64,000 bases of DNA from Triticum aestivum (lineage: Eukaryota > Streptophyta > Magnoliopsida > Poales > Poaceae). The position numbers and the translations under genes were made by a program. Below, piece by piece: positions 1-11,293 of the stretch; position 1 is the first letter of the stretch, and the number at the start of each line of letters is the position of its first letter. The notes beneath the pieces were generated by a model. The model was not told the DNA's origin. It saw only the letters and a list, made by a program, of their open reading frames with translations, and did no database searches. The stretch covers positions 548,232,353 to 548,296,352 of the forward strand of contig NC_057802.1 of assembly GCF_018294505.1 (NCBI RefSeq), written 5' to 3'.

Positions 1-788
1 TGAGTTTCACATGATGTTGAATTATTTAAATAAATTATAATGTGCTGCATGTAGATGTAATAACTAATCGGTAACCTCCATTTTAGGGCGTCAAAACCAA
101 TGATTTGCTATAATTGGTAATACTCCCGGCAACTAAATAGATTATGCAGCACAAGTCAGCAAAGCACAGTAATGTCTTACTGGCCATGAGGCATACTACT
201 CACACAGCCATGATGTTGACCTAATCTAAAATCAGATTCACAATTTAGATGAGATATTTTTTACATTTCAGTAACCACTGCAGCACGTAGTAGGCTAGTA
301 TGCATGCACAACTGGACTCAATGCTTCAATTTATTAGGTAGAAGATCAGAAGCTCTCTGCTGTAACAGATGTTCCAACTTATGATACTGATGTGGCAATG
401 ACATCCTTTACAAATAACAGCCCAGAAGCTTAATAGTGTGTCCAGTTCATGTTTACCTGCTGGTTAATGGGCACATAAGGGTTGGATCATATGTTAATGC
501 TACATTGATACATCATCATGCTGGGTAAAGTTAAATAAACATTGGCCATACCAGAATTTCATTAACTACAACATGTAAAAAGACCTAATGACAAGTCCAG
601 TCAAATTAAGCCCATAGGAAGAGTTGATTAATTCAGTAAGCTAGTATCATCAGTTATTCTAATAAGTGGCACAGGAAGTAAAATTCACTAACTATTGCTC
701 GGACGCACACTAGTATCATGTGTTCATTATGTAGAGCTCCAGCATACATGTACATTCTGCAGATCAGCGGGTATGTCACTGCATGTAC
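1..788 (-). other. Intron 2 of the SCD2-like gene (partial)
   Basis: AT-rich sequence following the exon 2 donor at 788-787. No further exon of the coiled-coil protein is recognisable on the minus strand here, and the open frames at 654-989 are extensions of exon 2 into the intron. Inferred to be intron because the protein is far from complete. Confidence 0.55.
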
Positions 789-1703
789 CTTTTCTGTCGA
801 GGGCGCTCCACTGGAGATTCCACAGCCACAGGCGGGATAGGAGACGGGGTTCGGATCGTAGTGCTGGTTTTGATTGGTGGAACCACTGTGGCGGTCGGTC
901 GTGATGCAATGGCGGCTGTCCTCCCGGCTGATGCTGAGCGGACTGTAGGAGGCGGCTCTACAATGTTCCGACCTAACTAATGAAAACACGAGGAGATCAA
1001 ATTAGCAGAAGGCCACAGAGCAAGCAAATTGAGCAGATCAGAGACACCAATTCAAAAATCGTAATCACTCATCAGTCTGCCGAACACTGCCGATGAAAAG
1101 GGACTAGAAATACGCATGGCATTAGACAATGGGAAGTAGCTTGATTCGCAAATTCAACTAATGACGCATGCTCTGACACCGATTTGACCACGATTTGACC
1201 AGCCATGACTAAATTCGCCCATAGCTCGAGCTCAAAACAGCCGAATCCGAAGCAGGGGCGCGGCCTCGAGCGGGGCCAGCGGGAGATCCGGGGAGCAGAA
1301 TTACCGCAGGGGAGGGAGATCTCGCGGTGCGGCCGAGCAGGGAGACGCCGTTGCTGCCGTGCCCCGCGCGGGCGCCGCTGCCGAACCTGGCGGGGGGCGG
1401 GGGCGGGTGGTCGTTGGCGTAGTCGTCCTCGTCGTCGTCGTCCCCGGCGGCCGCGGCGGCGCTCTGGGAGGACATGACCTGCGCGAGCCTGGCGGCCGCG
1501 GCGCGCGCGGCGACGTTCTGCGTGCGGCGCACGTTGGAGATGCCCCCGACGCCCGCGGCGCCGGCGCCCGGGAGGGAGGCCGCGGAGGAGGTGGAGGAGG
1601 AGCGGTGGTGCGAGGGGGAGACGCCGCCCGGGGAGGTGGAGCCCGTGCTGCTGCCGCTGCGCTGCCGCCCGTAGACGGGGCTCCCCGCCCGGAGACGGTC
1701 CAT
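789..1703 (-). CDS. SCD2: SCD2-like coiled-coil protein, first two coding exons (partial gene)
   Basis: Exon 1 runs 1703 to 1305 (133 codons, ATG at 1703-1701) and ends at a GTAATT donor. Exon 2 runs 976 to 789 (188 nt), after a TTTTCATTAG acceptor and before a GTACAT donor, leaving phase 2. The N-terminus starts [19 protein letters not shown] and is Ser/Pro/His-rich low complexity. It then has the conserved [19 protein letters not shown] stretch, an acidic [11 protein letters not shown] patch and RSPSPA, which exon 2 continues with LGRNIVEPP and VRSASAGR. This order matches my recollection of STOMATAL CYTOKINESIS DEFECTIVE 2, a plant coiled-coil protein that works with the DENN protein SCD1 in post-Golgi trafficking, endocytosis and cytokinesis. 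The coiled-coil exons lie beyond position 1; I found none of them in 1-788. The exon 1 ATG is chosen because similarity begins there; the open frame further upstream is 5' flank. GC content is very high in exon 1, as is usual for grass first exons. Confidence 0.72.
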
Positions 1704-1968
1704 GGCGGGCGGGCTCGCCGGAGCGGGGAGGGATCTGGGCCGCCGGGAGAGCGGTGCGGGGGGAGGCCGCGCGGCAGCACGACGCGGAGATGGCGAGGCG
1801 GGGAGGGGCAGGGGCGGCAAGTGGTGGAAGGTAGTAGTGGGGCAGACTACGCTCGCGATTCCGGTGGAGTTTTTTCGGTTTTTTGCCTTCTCGCAGTTTG
1901 GCCCCTCGTCTTTCGTCATTTTCAGCAGCTGCGCATATTTCAAAATAAGGTTTACAAGGTAATTTTGC

Positions 1969-1994
1969 ATATATATATATATATATATATATAT
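1969..1994. repeat. (AT)13 microsatellite upstream of the SCD2-like gene
   Basis: Thirteen uninterrupted AT units, about 270 bp upstream of the SCD2-like start codon on the minus strand, in the presumed promoter or 5' UTR. Likely polymorphic between accessions. Confidence 0.95.
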
Positions 1995-2039
1995 CTTCAA
2001 CAGTGAGTTTATAATGTGAGATGTTATATAATCGCACGT

Positions 2040-4870
2040 GATTGTTTTTTGGTAAATATAAGAACTTGGTTTATATATTAATATTCCAAGCGAGGCCAAA
2101 CGCACCTCGTATTGTATTACACTCACGTGAGGTGGCGGCGCTAGCATGAAAAACTTTTGGGGGGTGGGGGTAATCTTTTGAAGTTACAAGGAGTGATACA
2201 TTAAAATGAGAAAATCAAGGGGTTGTTATAGAAAAGTTATGGCCGGTTGGCCCCATGGGCTACACGTAGGTTCGCCAATCACCACCGCACACGTGTAGAA
2301 TCGCCCTTGAGGGAACCTCCACATGTCCTTGAGTGACACCTGAGGATGCCAGGTCAGCACACATGTGGCATTATATATGAGGTGCTATGTCCGTCGTTGA
2401 TTAGTACCAACCACGCCTACAACTAGAAACATGTGAAGACCCCGCCAGCATAGTAAAGGGACGCCGCTTGACAAGAGGTCTCTCTTTTTATCCCCAAAGA
2501 GGATATGAGGAGGTTGAAGACAAAGTTGAAGCATTTGATAGAAAAAAATATGCCTCGTAAAATAGGCAATAGATGACGACAAAGCTTCGAACTCCATTTC
2601 TCTACAATTACCTGCCTAGCCCATGAACCCGAGACGCAACCTCCGATAGAGGTTGAAGTGGAGTTGAGCATGAAAAGATGGCACATGGTCAATAGCTGTC
2701 AGGGACCTTGGTTTGGTGCATAAAATTAGAAAGGGAACATAGCAAAAAAAATGAAACAGTACCAAGGCATGAGATGAAAAACACCTTGAGCCTGAATGAC
2801 AAGTTCGTATCATCAGACACCTTGACCTAAAGGAACTAGATCTAGCGAATAATGGAAAGGGTGGCCCAAACGAACACGCGTTGGCAACCATGTTTTTCAT
2901 CGAAAAAGCAAGTCTAATCTGCGTGCATTGCATACATACGACATATAAATAATGTGCAAATATGTAAAGTGTATGTTGTAACTTTGAGAATGTTTCTTTT
3001 CACTAGCCGTACTCGCTCTCTCTCCAGGAAAATAGGTATTCTCCCCCTTTCAGAAAGAGCCTAGCCTTCTTTCTATCACCTGCATCCACATGTGATATAC
3101 ACATTTGAAACACAAAGCACAAACATTCTATACAACCGAATAGTGCAAGGAACTACTAATAAACAAATACCATGAAAGGTCAGGGGGTATCATGCAAGTG
3201 AAACGGAGTGCAACAATCGTGGAAGCGAATTTCCAGTCTGGTTTTCCACATCTCTCGCCGCAGGGGCCGAGAGCGATGTTCTCGGTGCGTGCTGGCGCCG
3301 CGTGCCGCGTGAACCCGATCGATCCGCTGCGTGGCGCGGAACGCTCCTTTTCGCCCCTCCGCCACCGTCGATCTGACTGATCTGACGGACGGGACACCGC
3401 CTCCGCGGGGGACTCGAGCGCGCGGCCTGCTCAGCGGATCCGCAGGTGAACGGTTGTGGCAGAATACCGGCATCCATCCCCGTCAGGATTGCTCCTGGCA
3501 GGGTACAAAACTAACGGACCGAAGAAAGCGGGCTCCATGGTGTACCGGGGAGGAAGAGCAAATGTCGACGTTTGGAACTCGGTGGCTCATGGAAGATCAC
3601 ACCCGCGGTTACCAAGATAAGTTCCAGTGATTTGAAAAAAAAAAATCAGTGTTGCACACGATAGCACCACTAGGACTCGATTTGTGGTTCTGGACATGAT
3701 ATTTGTCCGTAGACTGACCCAGACTATGTACGCACTATTTTTTAAGTCCGTGATACCCAAAATAATTATAGAAAATAGGATGCAAATATTCTTAGTACAA
3801 CAATAATTCAAATATAAAAATTATGTTTGAGATAACTGGATGTTCAACAAGTTTTTCGAATTTAACGATACCCGAGTTAGAATCTGCACATGTCCTCCCA
3901 CGCCCTGTGCCACTTAAGCTTCACCCAACAATGTATGAATGTAAATGGCCTGCCCTCAGTCCTATGGCACAACACGACGGGACGTCTGGGCTATACAACG
4001 TGATGATTATCAAGTTGCAACATTGTGTGAATGAATGAATTGACCAACATGTAGAGCAACAAGAAGCAAAACTTACGATCTTAATGGTTTTGCGAACCCG
4101 GTGTCCACCTTCTCTCCATTTCTGCAATCGCACCATAAAACTTCATGACAGAGTTGGTACGGTGATGGCGTACCACCGATGGGCTGGCGACTTTACATTG
4201 TGATCGTGAATCACGTGCAAGTCATAGGGCGCGAAGTGCTTTTGCTTATGAACAAAGCATGCACGTTTCGCCAAAAGGTTGAGCCCCCTTGCCTATGCCG
4301 AAAAAGTATACGACCTTCCATGCATCACACAACAATTCATCCTTCATCACCAAGTACCTCGCCCGCCATCGTGCTTACTCTAGAAAACAACAAGAAGTTC
4401 AACATAAAAGCTCAATTGCATTTTGACTGAACACCTATCAGGCGTGGTGTCCGCCATGGATGGCGTCGGCAAGGGGCGGAGGATACCTGGCTACGAACGG
4501 ATCCTGGATGGGCGGTGGTGTAGCCCAAGGCGGGCATGCGCGTGGGTTTGCCGACGTCCAACAATGCCTGGGCGGCAACCAGAGAGGTACAACGATGTCA
4601 TACGAGGAGGGTGCATATGCAGAGCAAGGTGGACAGGGGCAGAGTGGAAGAAAAGTGGCCCGTGAGGGGGATGTGAGTGGGCCAGGGGTGTCGGACTCCT
4701 ACGAAGCTCCCTCTAGTTTGCGTCTGGTTGCGGGATTTCGAACAACCGGACGCGTCTGTGGATCGATGGGGTATAGTGTTGGATGAAAAACTACATCTAG
4801 GAAGCTTGGTCCGAATGTATGCGGGCGTTTTGAGGGTCGGTGTTAAGATGCCCTTGTGCTTATTCTAAAA
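2040..4870. other. Intergenic stretch, no gene supported
   Basis: Mixed-composition DNA. A GC-rich island (about 3190-3480) and open frames near 4423-4868 have no recognisable homology, splice structure or start context, so no gene is called. Transposon-derived sequence is likely, but no element ends were found. Confidence 0.5.
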
Positions 4871-4879
4871 ATTACTATT

Positions 4880-5527
4880 CCCTCTGTATGTCACATGAGG
4901 GCACTCCTCAAAACCTTCTCCATTTGTCTACCTGAACAGTTCAGACAGTGTCTATCAAACGGACTTCCCCAAGCCTTCCTCATTTGTCCGGACTGTCGGG
5001 ACCTCTTTAAATTCAGTCCATATGTGTGACGGATATGGGGATGTCTGGACATGTCCTCACTGTTGGATCATACAGGTCAGGCCCATCCATAATCCTACAA
5101 ATCGACCACCCTCCTCTGTTACGCGCACCGCCTTGGGACGCCGTTGCCGCCCCTAACGCCACCACGGTACATCCTACTTGCCCGGCGGTGGCGCCATACA
5201 CCTAGCACACCATATGTTCAACAAAATGTCCAGACAGGGTTTTGACCTTTTTTAGCTGTTGCACAGTTGTAGGTACACCCGATGCGCTAAGAAGATGAAT
5301 TTATTTACAACGAGTTATTTGATTCGTCGTCATCGGAAGGTGATGACGGTGACTACGAGTTGTTGCTGCTGATGATGATGAGCATCCTCAAATCAATGGA
5401 GAAAGAGGCGCATGCTCTGAACTTTAAAGGTTCAGCGCTGGTCAGGATGATACCTATTAACCGTAATAGGTCAAAGGGCTATGTTCATCTTGTAGAGCAT
5501 TTATGGATACATCATAGAAACCATTAA
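4880..5527 (+). pseudogene. PIF/Harbinger transposase remnant
   Basis: A short start (ATG 5214, reading MFNKMSRQ) is followed after about 70 bp by an open frame (5294-5527, 77 codons then TAA). That frame reads DEFIYNELFDSSSSEGDDGD, then LLLLMMM, then ALVRMIPINRNRSKGYVHLVEHLW. The serine/acidic run followed by a basic NRNRxxGY-type segment resembles the N-terminus of grass Harbinger-type transposases, just before the DDE nuclease domain. The nuclease domain itself is absent, so the copy cannot be active. The GC-mixed sequence at 4880-5213 resembles the usual 5' leader of such elements. No terminal repeats were located. Family assignment is from memory. Confidence 0.5.
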
Positions 5528-5529
5528 AT

Positions 5530-7110
5530 CCACAATGTCGTTTGACTTTAATATTTGAACTATGTACTCTGAATAAGATTTATGTTCGAATTGTGTATTT
5601 TAAGTTTTGAACCATTTATTTCTATGTTCAAACTATATCCTTCTAGTATTCAACAAGTTTGGTTGAAATATACGCAAAAAAAAGAAGGTGGACATATGGG
5701 GAGAAGAGATATGATGGGTACCGCTGGAGCGGAGAGGGTCCAATGGGACTCAATCCCTTGTTGTCGACACATATCACTTGCCCGTGGAGATGCCCTAACT
5801 GATGTTTTGGAGATGACTTCATGCAGTCCTTCAAAAAATTGTCCATCGATATTCTTTTGGGGTGGGTTGGGGGGGGGGGGGGTCCGAATTCCATTTTATT
5901 GGTTTGATTAAAAAACTGTTTGTCTTAGAAAGTAGAAAGTATACCCGGAATATCCTTTTTCCTTCTTGCGTTCTATATGTATATTAAATTAGTGCTCAAA
6001 GTTAAAATTTTGAAGACCGTGGCAAAAAAAACATCACTTATTTGTGATGCCAAGGGAGCAGGCATAAAATTTGGCAATTGCGACTTGAAGAAACACTAAA
6101 ATGGACAAAAGTGTAGACAAGCAAGATTATGATTATCCACCGCAATGCCAAAACGTAGCCGAAGGCTCACTCTATGAGTAGTTAAAGATGGGTAAGCTAA
6201 TTCCTGCAAAAAAAAAAAAGGTAAGCTAAACACTAATTATAGAGAAAAGATGGTTGGGAAGACGATGATTATCATGATATATAGCAATTTTAGTCATCGA
6301 CTTCCGGTAATTATGGTCTCGTGGGATTGGATACTCTAAGTTTTTTTTTCAGTGTACCACTTGCATGCAATACAAAAAGAATATATTCATGGAGTCTAAC
6401 TTTGCAATACAATTGTTTCTCAGCTACATAGCAATGCCATTTAATTTCTACAAGATGCCTAATTTTTTTAATTTCTACAAGTTTTATGTTAATGTCTTTT
6501 TGTGTGTGGAAAAGATCTATTCATCTTCAATAATGGCAGTACAATGAACACAAAAAATAATAAAAATTACATCCAGATTCGTAGACCACCTAGCGACGAC
6601 TACAAACACTGAAGTGAACCGAAGGCGCGCCGCCATCATCGCCCCTCCCTCGCCGGAGTCGGACATAACTTGTTGTAGTAGAGGATCGGGAAGTCGTTGC
6701 GCTAAGGCCTCATAGGACCAACGCACCAGAACAACAACCGTCGCCGATGAAGAGAAAGTTAGATCGGAAGGATCCAACCTGAAGACACATGAACAAAGAT
6801 GAACAAAGACCGGGTCCGAACGAATCCACCAAACAACCACCGAACGAATCCCACGAGATCTACCGAAGACACACGTCCACACACCCTCCGACGATACTAG
6901 ACGCACCACCGGAACGGGGCTAGGCAGTGAGAACCTTATTTCATATTCAAGAAGCCGCTGCCGTCTCCTTTTCTTGAGCAGGACATAGACTCTAACAAAA
7001 CTTGAAGAAGCACTTAAAATGGAGCCCTCCCGCTGGCACTAAACTCACAACTTTTTCCCGGAATCAAATGGAGATGAACGTTATATGAAGATTATTTTCT
7101 AGTTTCTACA
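5530..7110. other. Intergenic stretch; 6540-6990 looks like a dispersed repeat
   Basis: AT-rich sequence with no supported gene. The segment 6540-6990 (for example CCGCCATCATCGCCCCTCCC and GACGCACCACCGGAACGGGG) resembles a diverged sequence I associate with many copies in Triticeae DNA. Its class is unresolved and its ends were not found. Confidence 0.4.
5869..5882. repeat. G14 homopolymer
   Basis: Fourteen consecutive G residues; a possible assembly or sequencing weak point. Confidence 0.9.
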
Positions 7111-7126
7111 TTTTGTGTTCACATCT

Positions 7127-7353
7127 TTTTTTTTAACACAGTATAGACGCAAGCGCTCGCACACCCTACCCCTATGAGCACCTTCGAAAGACCAAGCCGG
7201 CATATCATCTTGAGATTTACGAAGTCACCGTAGGCTCCTCGTCGTTCGGAAATCCTAAAATAAATCCAGGAATAATGTGAGCAACAAGACTTGAACCCTG
7301 ATGGGCTGGGGATACCACTGTCCACCTAACCATCAACCACACGTTGGTTCGCT
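7127..7353 (-). mobile_element. Au-type SINE
   Basis: Read on the minus strand, the element starts near CCAACGTGTGGTTGATGGTT and has GTGGTATCCCCAGCCC. It has a tRNA-like B-box region (GGGTTCAAGTC), the body motif ACTTCGTAAATCTCAAGATG, and ends GCTTGCGTCTATACTGTGTT followed by an A-run. This is the Au SINE of grasses. Flanking duplications are TGTGTTCACATCT (7114-7126) and TGTGTTTGCATCT (7354-7366), differing at two positions, so the insertion is not recent. SINEs are copied by LINE enzymes supplied in trans. Confidence 0.88.
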
Positions 7354-7366
7354 TGTGTTTGCATCT

Positions 7367-8095
7367 CTTATTGTCATAAAGTTTGGAAGGTGGTGAGGGG
7401 GCTCCATGCAGCTACCACGATCACGGCTCGGGCGCTTGGCTTCCATCCAAAATTTCCGGCAAGTAGATGACGGGTGATGAAATTGCACCACCATGAAATC
7501 GTTGGCATGCTTAATTAGGCCACACATCTGGCTGTGGCATAACATCTCATCATCATGGCTGCCCGCTTAATTATAGGCCACACATCTCGCATAACATCAT
7601 CATCATCATCATCATTTTTTGCGGGTCATCACCATCGTCATCCTCCTCTCTCGTTCGTTGCTGAGTATACGTTGACAATGCGGCAACAGCAGCAACAACA
7701 ACAATAACAATGTTCCTCGTATAAAAGCATCTGGATCGTACGTACGTACTGGCTCAATCACCAGTTGGTTAAAGATGCATGTGTACGTACCGTATGGACG
7801 AGGCAACCAACCGCTTCTAACCGATCGATTGATCCGATGATTGAGAGAGACCAGATCCGTGGCAAGGTATTCGTTGCTTGCGCTGCGAGGGGCACCGCAT
7901 GCACGTACACACATGCGAGAGCAGAGCGGGGTGGACGGACGCGCGCGCGCTGCACGTCTGCACGACCGTACGCGCCACAGGGGCCGGAGTGGGCCGTGCG
8001 TGGTGGCCAGGCTGGGCATGTGCGCGCGCGATCGGCCGGCCATTCGACCCCGCGCGCACGCGCTCGACCGATCGCAACTTTCGCAAGTAGACGGT
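7367..8095. other. Intergenic stretch with a (CAT)n microsatellite near 7594-7614
   Basis: No gene is supported. There is a run of about seven ATC/CAT units at 7594-7614, then GC-rich sequence (7860-8080) with overlapping open frames on both strands that have no recognisable homology. Confidence 0.5.
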
Positions 8096-8104
8096 GGTTG
8101 CGAC

Positions 8105-8327
8105 GGAAAAAAAAATTATACGAGACCAGGTCTCACGGGCTAGCAGATGAGACCCACCCTGATGAATGACACGTGGCATTCATAAATCATAAAGCATCTA
8201 ATCTCTTCACCCTATTTTAAGTGGGGGGTGGGGTAGATGCTTTGTGATTTGTAAATGTCACGTGTCATCCATCAAGGTGGGTCTCACATGCTAGCCCGTG
8301 AGACCTGGTCTCATATAATTCTTTTCC
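8105..8327. mobile_element. Mutator-type MITE with 9-bp target duplication
   Basis: A 223-bp element bounded by perfect 9-bp direct repeats GGTTGCGAC (8096-8104 and 8328-8336). Its ends are inverted repeats starting GGAAAA, then AATTATAYGAGACCAGGTCT and CACGGGCTAGCA, and the symmetry continues toward the centre (TGACACGTGGCAT versus ATGTCACGTGTCA). A 9-bp duplication and long terminal inverted repeats with no coding capacity indicate a Mutator-derived MITE. The two duplications are identical. Confidence 0.9.
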
Positions 8328-8339
8328 GGTTGCGACGGC

Positions 8340-9500
8340 CCATCCGCTCCGTCCATCGCGCTACAGTATATGCATGCGCATCCAACCACATGACCGGCCG
8401 ATTGATTGACTGTCACCAATCAGCGAGCTAGGCGTACAAGCATTTGCACGGCACTTCAGGACCATCTCTTTGTCTGCCCGCCTGGTTATTAATCCTCATG
8501 ACAGACAGACGTGCTCTCAATTCTCCCCGTTGGTTACATGTATGAAGATTAGCTATCATATAAATGTTAAATATTAGTAGATCGCTCGTGTATCATAGTA
8601 GCTCGTTACCCGCCAAAATAGTTACACCATCTACGAGCTCGATCATTGTCACTGCATTCTTGTGCTGCATGCAGCAGGCATGCAGCGGCACCTTTGCAGA
8701 AACTGCAGATGAATTAGATTGGCCACCGACTGACCTACAGCTAGCCGAAGTCGATATATACAGGTAACCATCACAGGGCCGGTGACACCGTCTGTCAGCA
8801 CCAATAGTTTGTTATCCACGTGACGCGCACGCATAGCCTTTTTCACCGGCAACATGCAGTTATACTGCTTTGCGATTGGCATGTCTGCTGCTTTGCTTTG
8901 ATCAATCACCCTCTCTCTCCTTGATTGTATATTCGCTCAGCCTCCTGCCTAGCTTCATTTTGCTTCATCAACGCCAGGGATAGGCATACATGCATGGCAC
9001 ATGGAGCAACATGCACGGCAGATCCCTTAGCTTATACTAATGCACATTGGGGCAATGTACAATGGTAACATATGAATACAGATGCCACATAACAAAAAGA
9101 AGCTTAAGGCATCTACATTGATTTTTTCTTCTCAATGCAAGTTACCACCAGTGGACCTCATCAAAGAATAGAAAATAAAGACTCACATTACACATGCATC
9201 TTTACTTTTCATATTTCAATCTTTTCAGCTTTGTACACCGAACCACGTCTCTTCTCCACAAACACCCGCCTCCCGCAGAGATCTCGTTGCTTCATCTGAA
9301 CCTACTTTTTCTGACATCCGATCCTACGTGGCCTGCGGGGCATCACGGTGGGCTTATGTATTGGCCATGCCCTTAGTACAAGCCACATCTTGCTTAACGT
9401 ACGTGCTGTCCACTCACAAAAGCAGCTAGCTAGCTAGCTCATGTTGCCCAACAGTAACCTACATAGAAAAGTGAGTCAGGGAATGCTACGTACAGAGGAA
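8340..9500. other. Intergenic stretch; possible Tourist-like element at about 9051-9371
   Basis: No gene is supported. The segment 9051-9371 starts GGGCAATGTACAATG and ends with a loose inverted counterpart (GTATTGGCCATGCCC). That suggests a diverged Harbinger/Tourist MITE, but the target duplication is not clear. Confidence 0.3.
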
Positions 9501-9739
9501 CATATGAATGTTTAACCATGGGCTATGGGGCTATATATATAGCCTAACAAACAGATGTACTACCTGTCTGTCTATCACTGGGCCATCTTCTTCCGCGGAG
9601 GAAAAAAAGGGCACATGGGCAGGATCCATTTGCGTCCATTTAAAATGGAACCAGATCGACCGGAGAGTGTGTGGTGTGGTGTGTGCCAAGGCTCAAGCCA
9701 GCAGCTGCCGGAGTGTGTGAGTGCCAAGGCTCAAGGCGG

Positions 9740-9747
9740 CTATATAG
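9740..9747 (+). promoter_or_regulatory. TATA box of the small Cys-rich peptide gene
   Basis: CTATATAG lies 177 bp upstream of the ATG at 9917. A transcription start near 9770-9780 would give a 5' UTR of about 140 nt. A second TATA-like run (CTATATATATAG, 9531-9542) is further upstream. Between them are two direct copies of GTGCCAAGGCTCAAG (near 9689 and 9721). Confidence 0.5.
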
Positions 9748-9916
9748 CTGGAGTGTGTGTGAGTCTGTGAGAGTGAGTCCGAGTGAGGCAGATCAGATCC
9801 ATCTACATTCATAATTTTGCTTGGGTGAGTGCGTGAGGGAGAGACCGCCCAAGCATAGATCTGCCAGTTGCGTTGTTCTCCACTACACAGTTCGTCGTCG
9901 GCGACGGATCATCGGC

Positions 9917-10048
9917 ATGAAGCTCCTGTTCCAGTGCCCCTGCTGCGCATGCTTCTGCTTCGTCAGGGCCAAGAAGAGCAGCCAAGGCAAGCAGGGAGGA
10001 GCTGGAGATGACGGGGGCAAATTCCAAGGGAAACCCACAGATGTGTAG
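9917..10048 (+). CDS. Small cysteine-rich peptide with N-terminal CPCC motif (43 aa)
   Basis: The ATG at 9917 opens a 43-codon frame ending TAG at 10046-10048. The first 15 residues, MKLLFQCPCCACFCF, hold five cysteines in a CxCCxCxC pattern among aromatic and hydrophobic residues. A basic and Gly/Asp/Lys-rich tail follows (VRAKKSSQGKQGG, then DDGGKF). I recall similar MKLLFQCPCC starts in small unnamed plant proteins, so this may be a real conserved gene; no function is known to me. The clustered cysteines could bind metal or be acylated at a membrane face (inference). There is no cleavable signal peptide of normal length. A longer in-frame start at 9821 is less likely because the recalled similarity begins at MKLL. 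TATA boxes upstream and a UTR-like downstream region support transcription. Confidence 0.6.
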   Translation: MKLLFQCPCCACFCFVRAKKSSQGKQGGAGDDGGKFQGKPTDV

Positions 10049-10408
10049 CTCTGGTTTTGGTTCTTAATCTGCACCACTTTGCTCGCGTGCACGCTGGTCG
10101 AGCCAGCTCTCATATATCTTCAAGTTCTTCCAGCATGACTAGCTTTGCTGTTCTACATGCTCATGTTAGTTGCTTCCTTGTAGCACGTCCTTCATCATTT
10201 GTCTCTTCAACTCGCCATGTAGCTACTGTCTTTGTAACTCATGACTTGTCAATCCGATTGTTTCGTGCCTTCGTATTGTGATTGTGTGTGTGGTCTGCTC
10301 TATAAAGGGCATAGTAATTATGCAATTTGGTGGATTCCCCCTTTGTTAGTTTGCCTTTTCAGGTTACATCTTCTCCTCAGATTTGATAAGTAGCAGCCTT
10401 CTCAGCTA
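10049..10408 (+). other. Presumed 3' UTR and downstream of the peptide gene
   Basis: T-rich plus-strand sequence without a supported ORF, consistent with a 3' UTR. No unambiguous poly(A) signal can be fixed by eye. Confidence 0.4.
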
Positions 10409-10562
10409 CTCCCTCTGTTCCTAAATATAAGTCTTTTTAAAGATTCCGCTATGAATTACATACGGAGCAAAATGAGTGAATCTACACTCCAAAATATGTC
10501 TATATACATCCGTATGTAGTTTGTAGTGGAATCTCTAAAAAGACTTATATTTAGGAACGGAG
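10409..10562. mobile_element. Stowaway MITE
   Basis: A 154-bp element starting CTCCCTCTGTTCCTAAATAT and ending ATATTTAGGAACGGAG, flanked by TA dinucleotides (10407-10408, 10563-10564). The inverted ends and TA target site are diagnostic of Tc1/mariner-derived Stowaway MITEs of grasses. Confidence 0.93.
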
Positions 10563-10799
10563 TAGTAGTATTGTTTCTTGTGCTGATTTGCCAGTACTTG
10601 CATGGGGGTTTGGGGAGTTGCACAACCAAGCTCTACTCGAGTGGTTAGTGGAGTTTTCCTTAGCTCTACTCCGGATGTTTTGACATTCTATTTATCTTGT
10701 TAAAACAGATTATTCTTTCAAAGGCATGCGGTGTATCCATGGACAACGAGACATCTATGATAATTTCGTCAATCTTTGAACTTAACCATTTCAATCTTT

Positions 10800-11293
10800 A
10801 GTAGAGTAGTACACATGTGTTGCATGAGCGCGGATGTGGTGGTACGGTGTTGCACTCGGTGTTACACAAACATCCAGCAAATTCACCATGCTAGTTAATT
10901 CCCATGCCAGGAGGATCTGCAGGGCATGAGACTTCATCATTAACCTTAAGTGGGTCTATTTTATTTTGCGAATACTTAAATGGGTCTAGTTGTTGCCACG
11001 TGGACATGGTGTGGCCACTCTTTCTATTTTCACATGTTTTTTTCCTGACAACCTTCCTATTTTCGCATGCCAGTTACACTGCCATTGATTTTTTTTTGCA
11101 GGCGGTCAGTTACACTGCCCTACAAAAGTGGGTAACTAGTTACAGATGTTTAGCCTCGAAGCAAGAGAGAAATCCATGTGCTGTTGCAAGTATATAAGAA
11201 GCCCCCTCCCTCCTCTATATCCATCTTTCATACAATCCATGCTGAAGGTCTTAAACTGTCATACAATCCTCTTAGTCTTTCATAAGAAATCTC
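10800..11293 (+). promoter_or_regulatory. Promoter-like upstream block of defensin copy 1
   Basis: Homologous to 12430-12950 and 14390-14903. It contains a conserved G-box core CCACGTGG (10996-11003), one copy of the GTTACACTGCCCTACAAAAG module (near 11109), and TATATAAG at 11191, 103 bp before the ATG. The block is retained even though the coding part of this copy is destroyed. Confidence 0.7.

Noticed and set aside
1359..2006. 215-codon plus-strand open frame
   Set aside because: Antisense shadow of the SCD2-like exon 1, Gly/Arg/Ala low complexity.
1072..2037. 321-codon minus-strand open frame overlapping the SCD2-like exon
   Set aside because: Frame-shifted shadow of the GC-rich exon; it runs through the AT microsatellite and lacks similarity, while the neighbouring frame matches SCD2.
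7612..8179. Overlapping open frames on both strands in GC-rich sequence
   Set aside because: No domain, splice or conservation signal; several run into the Mutator MITE at 8105.
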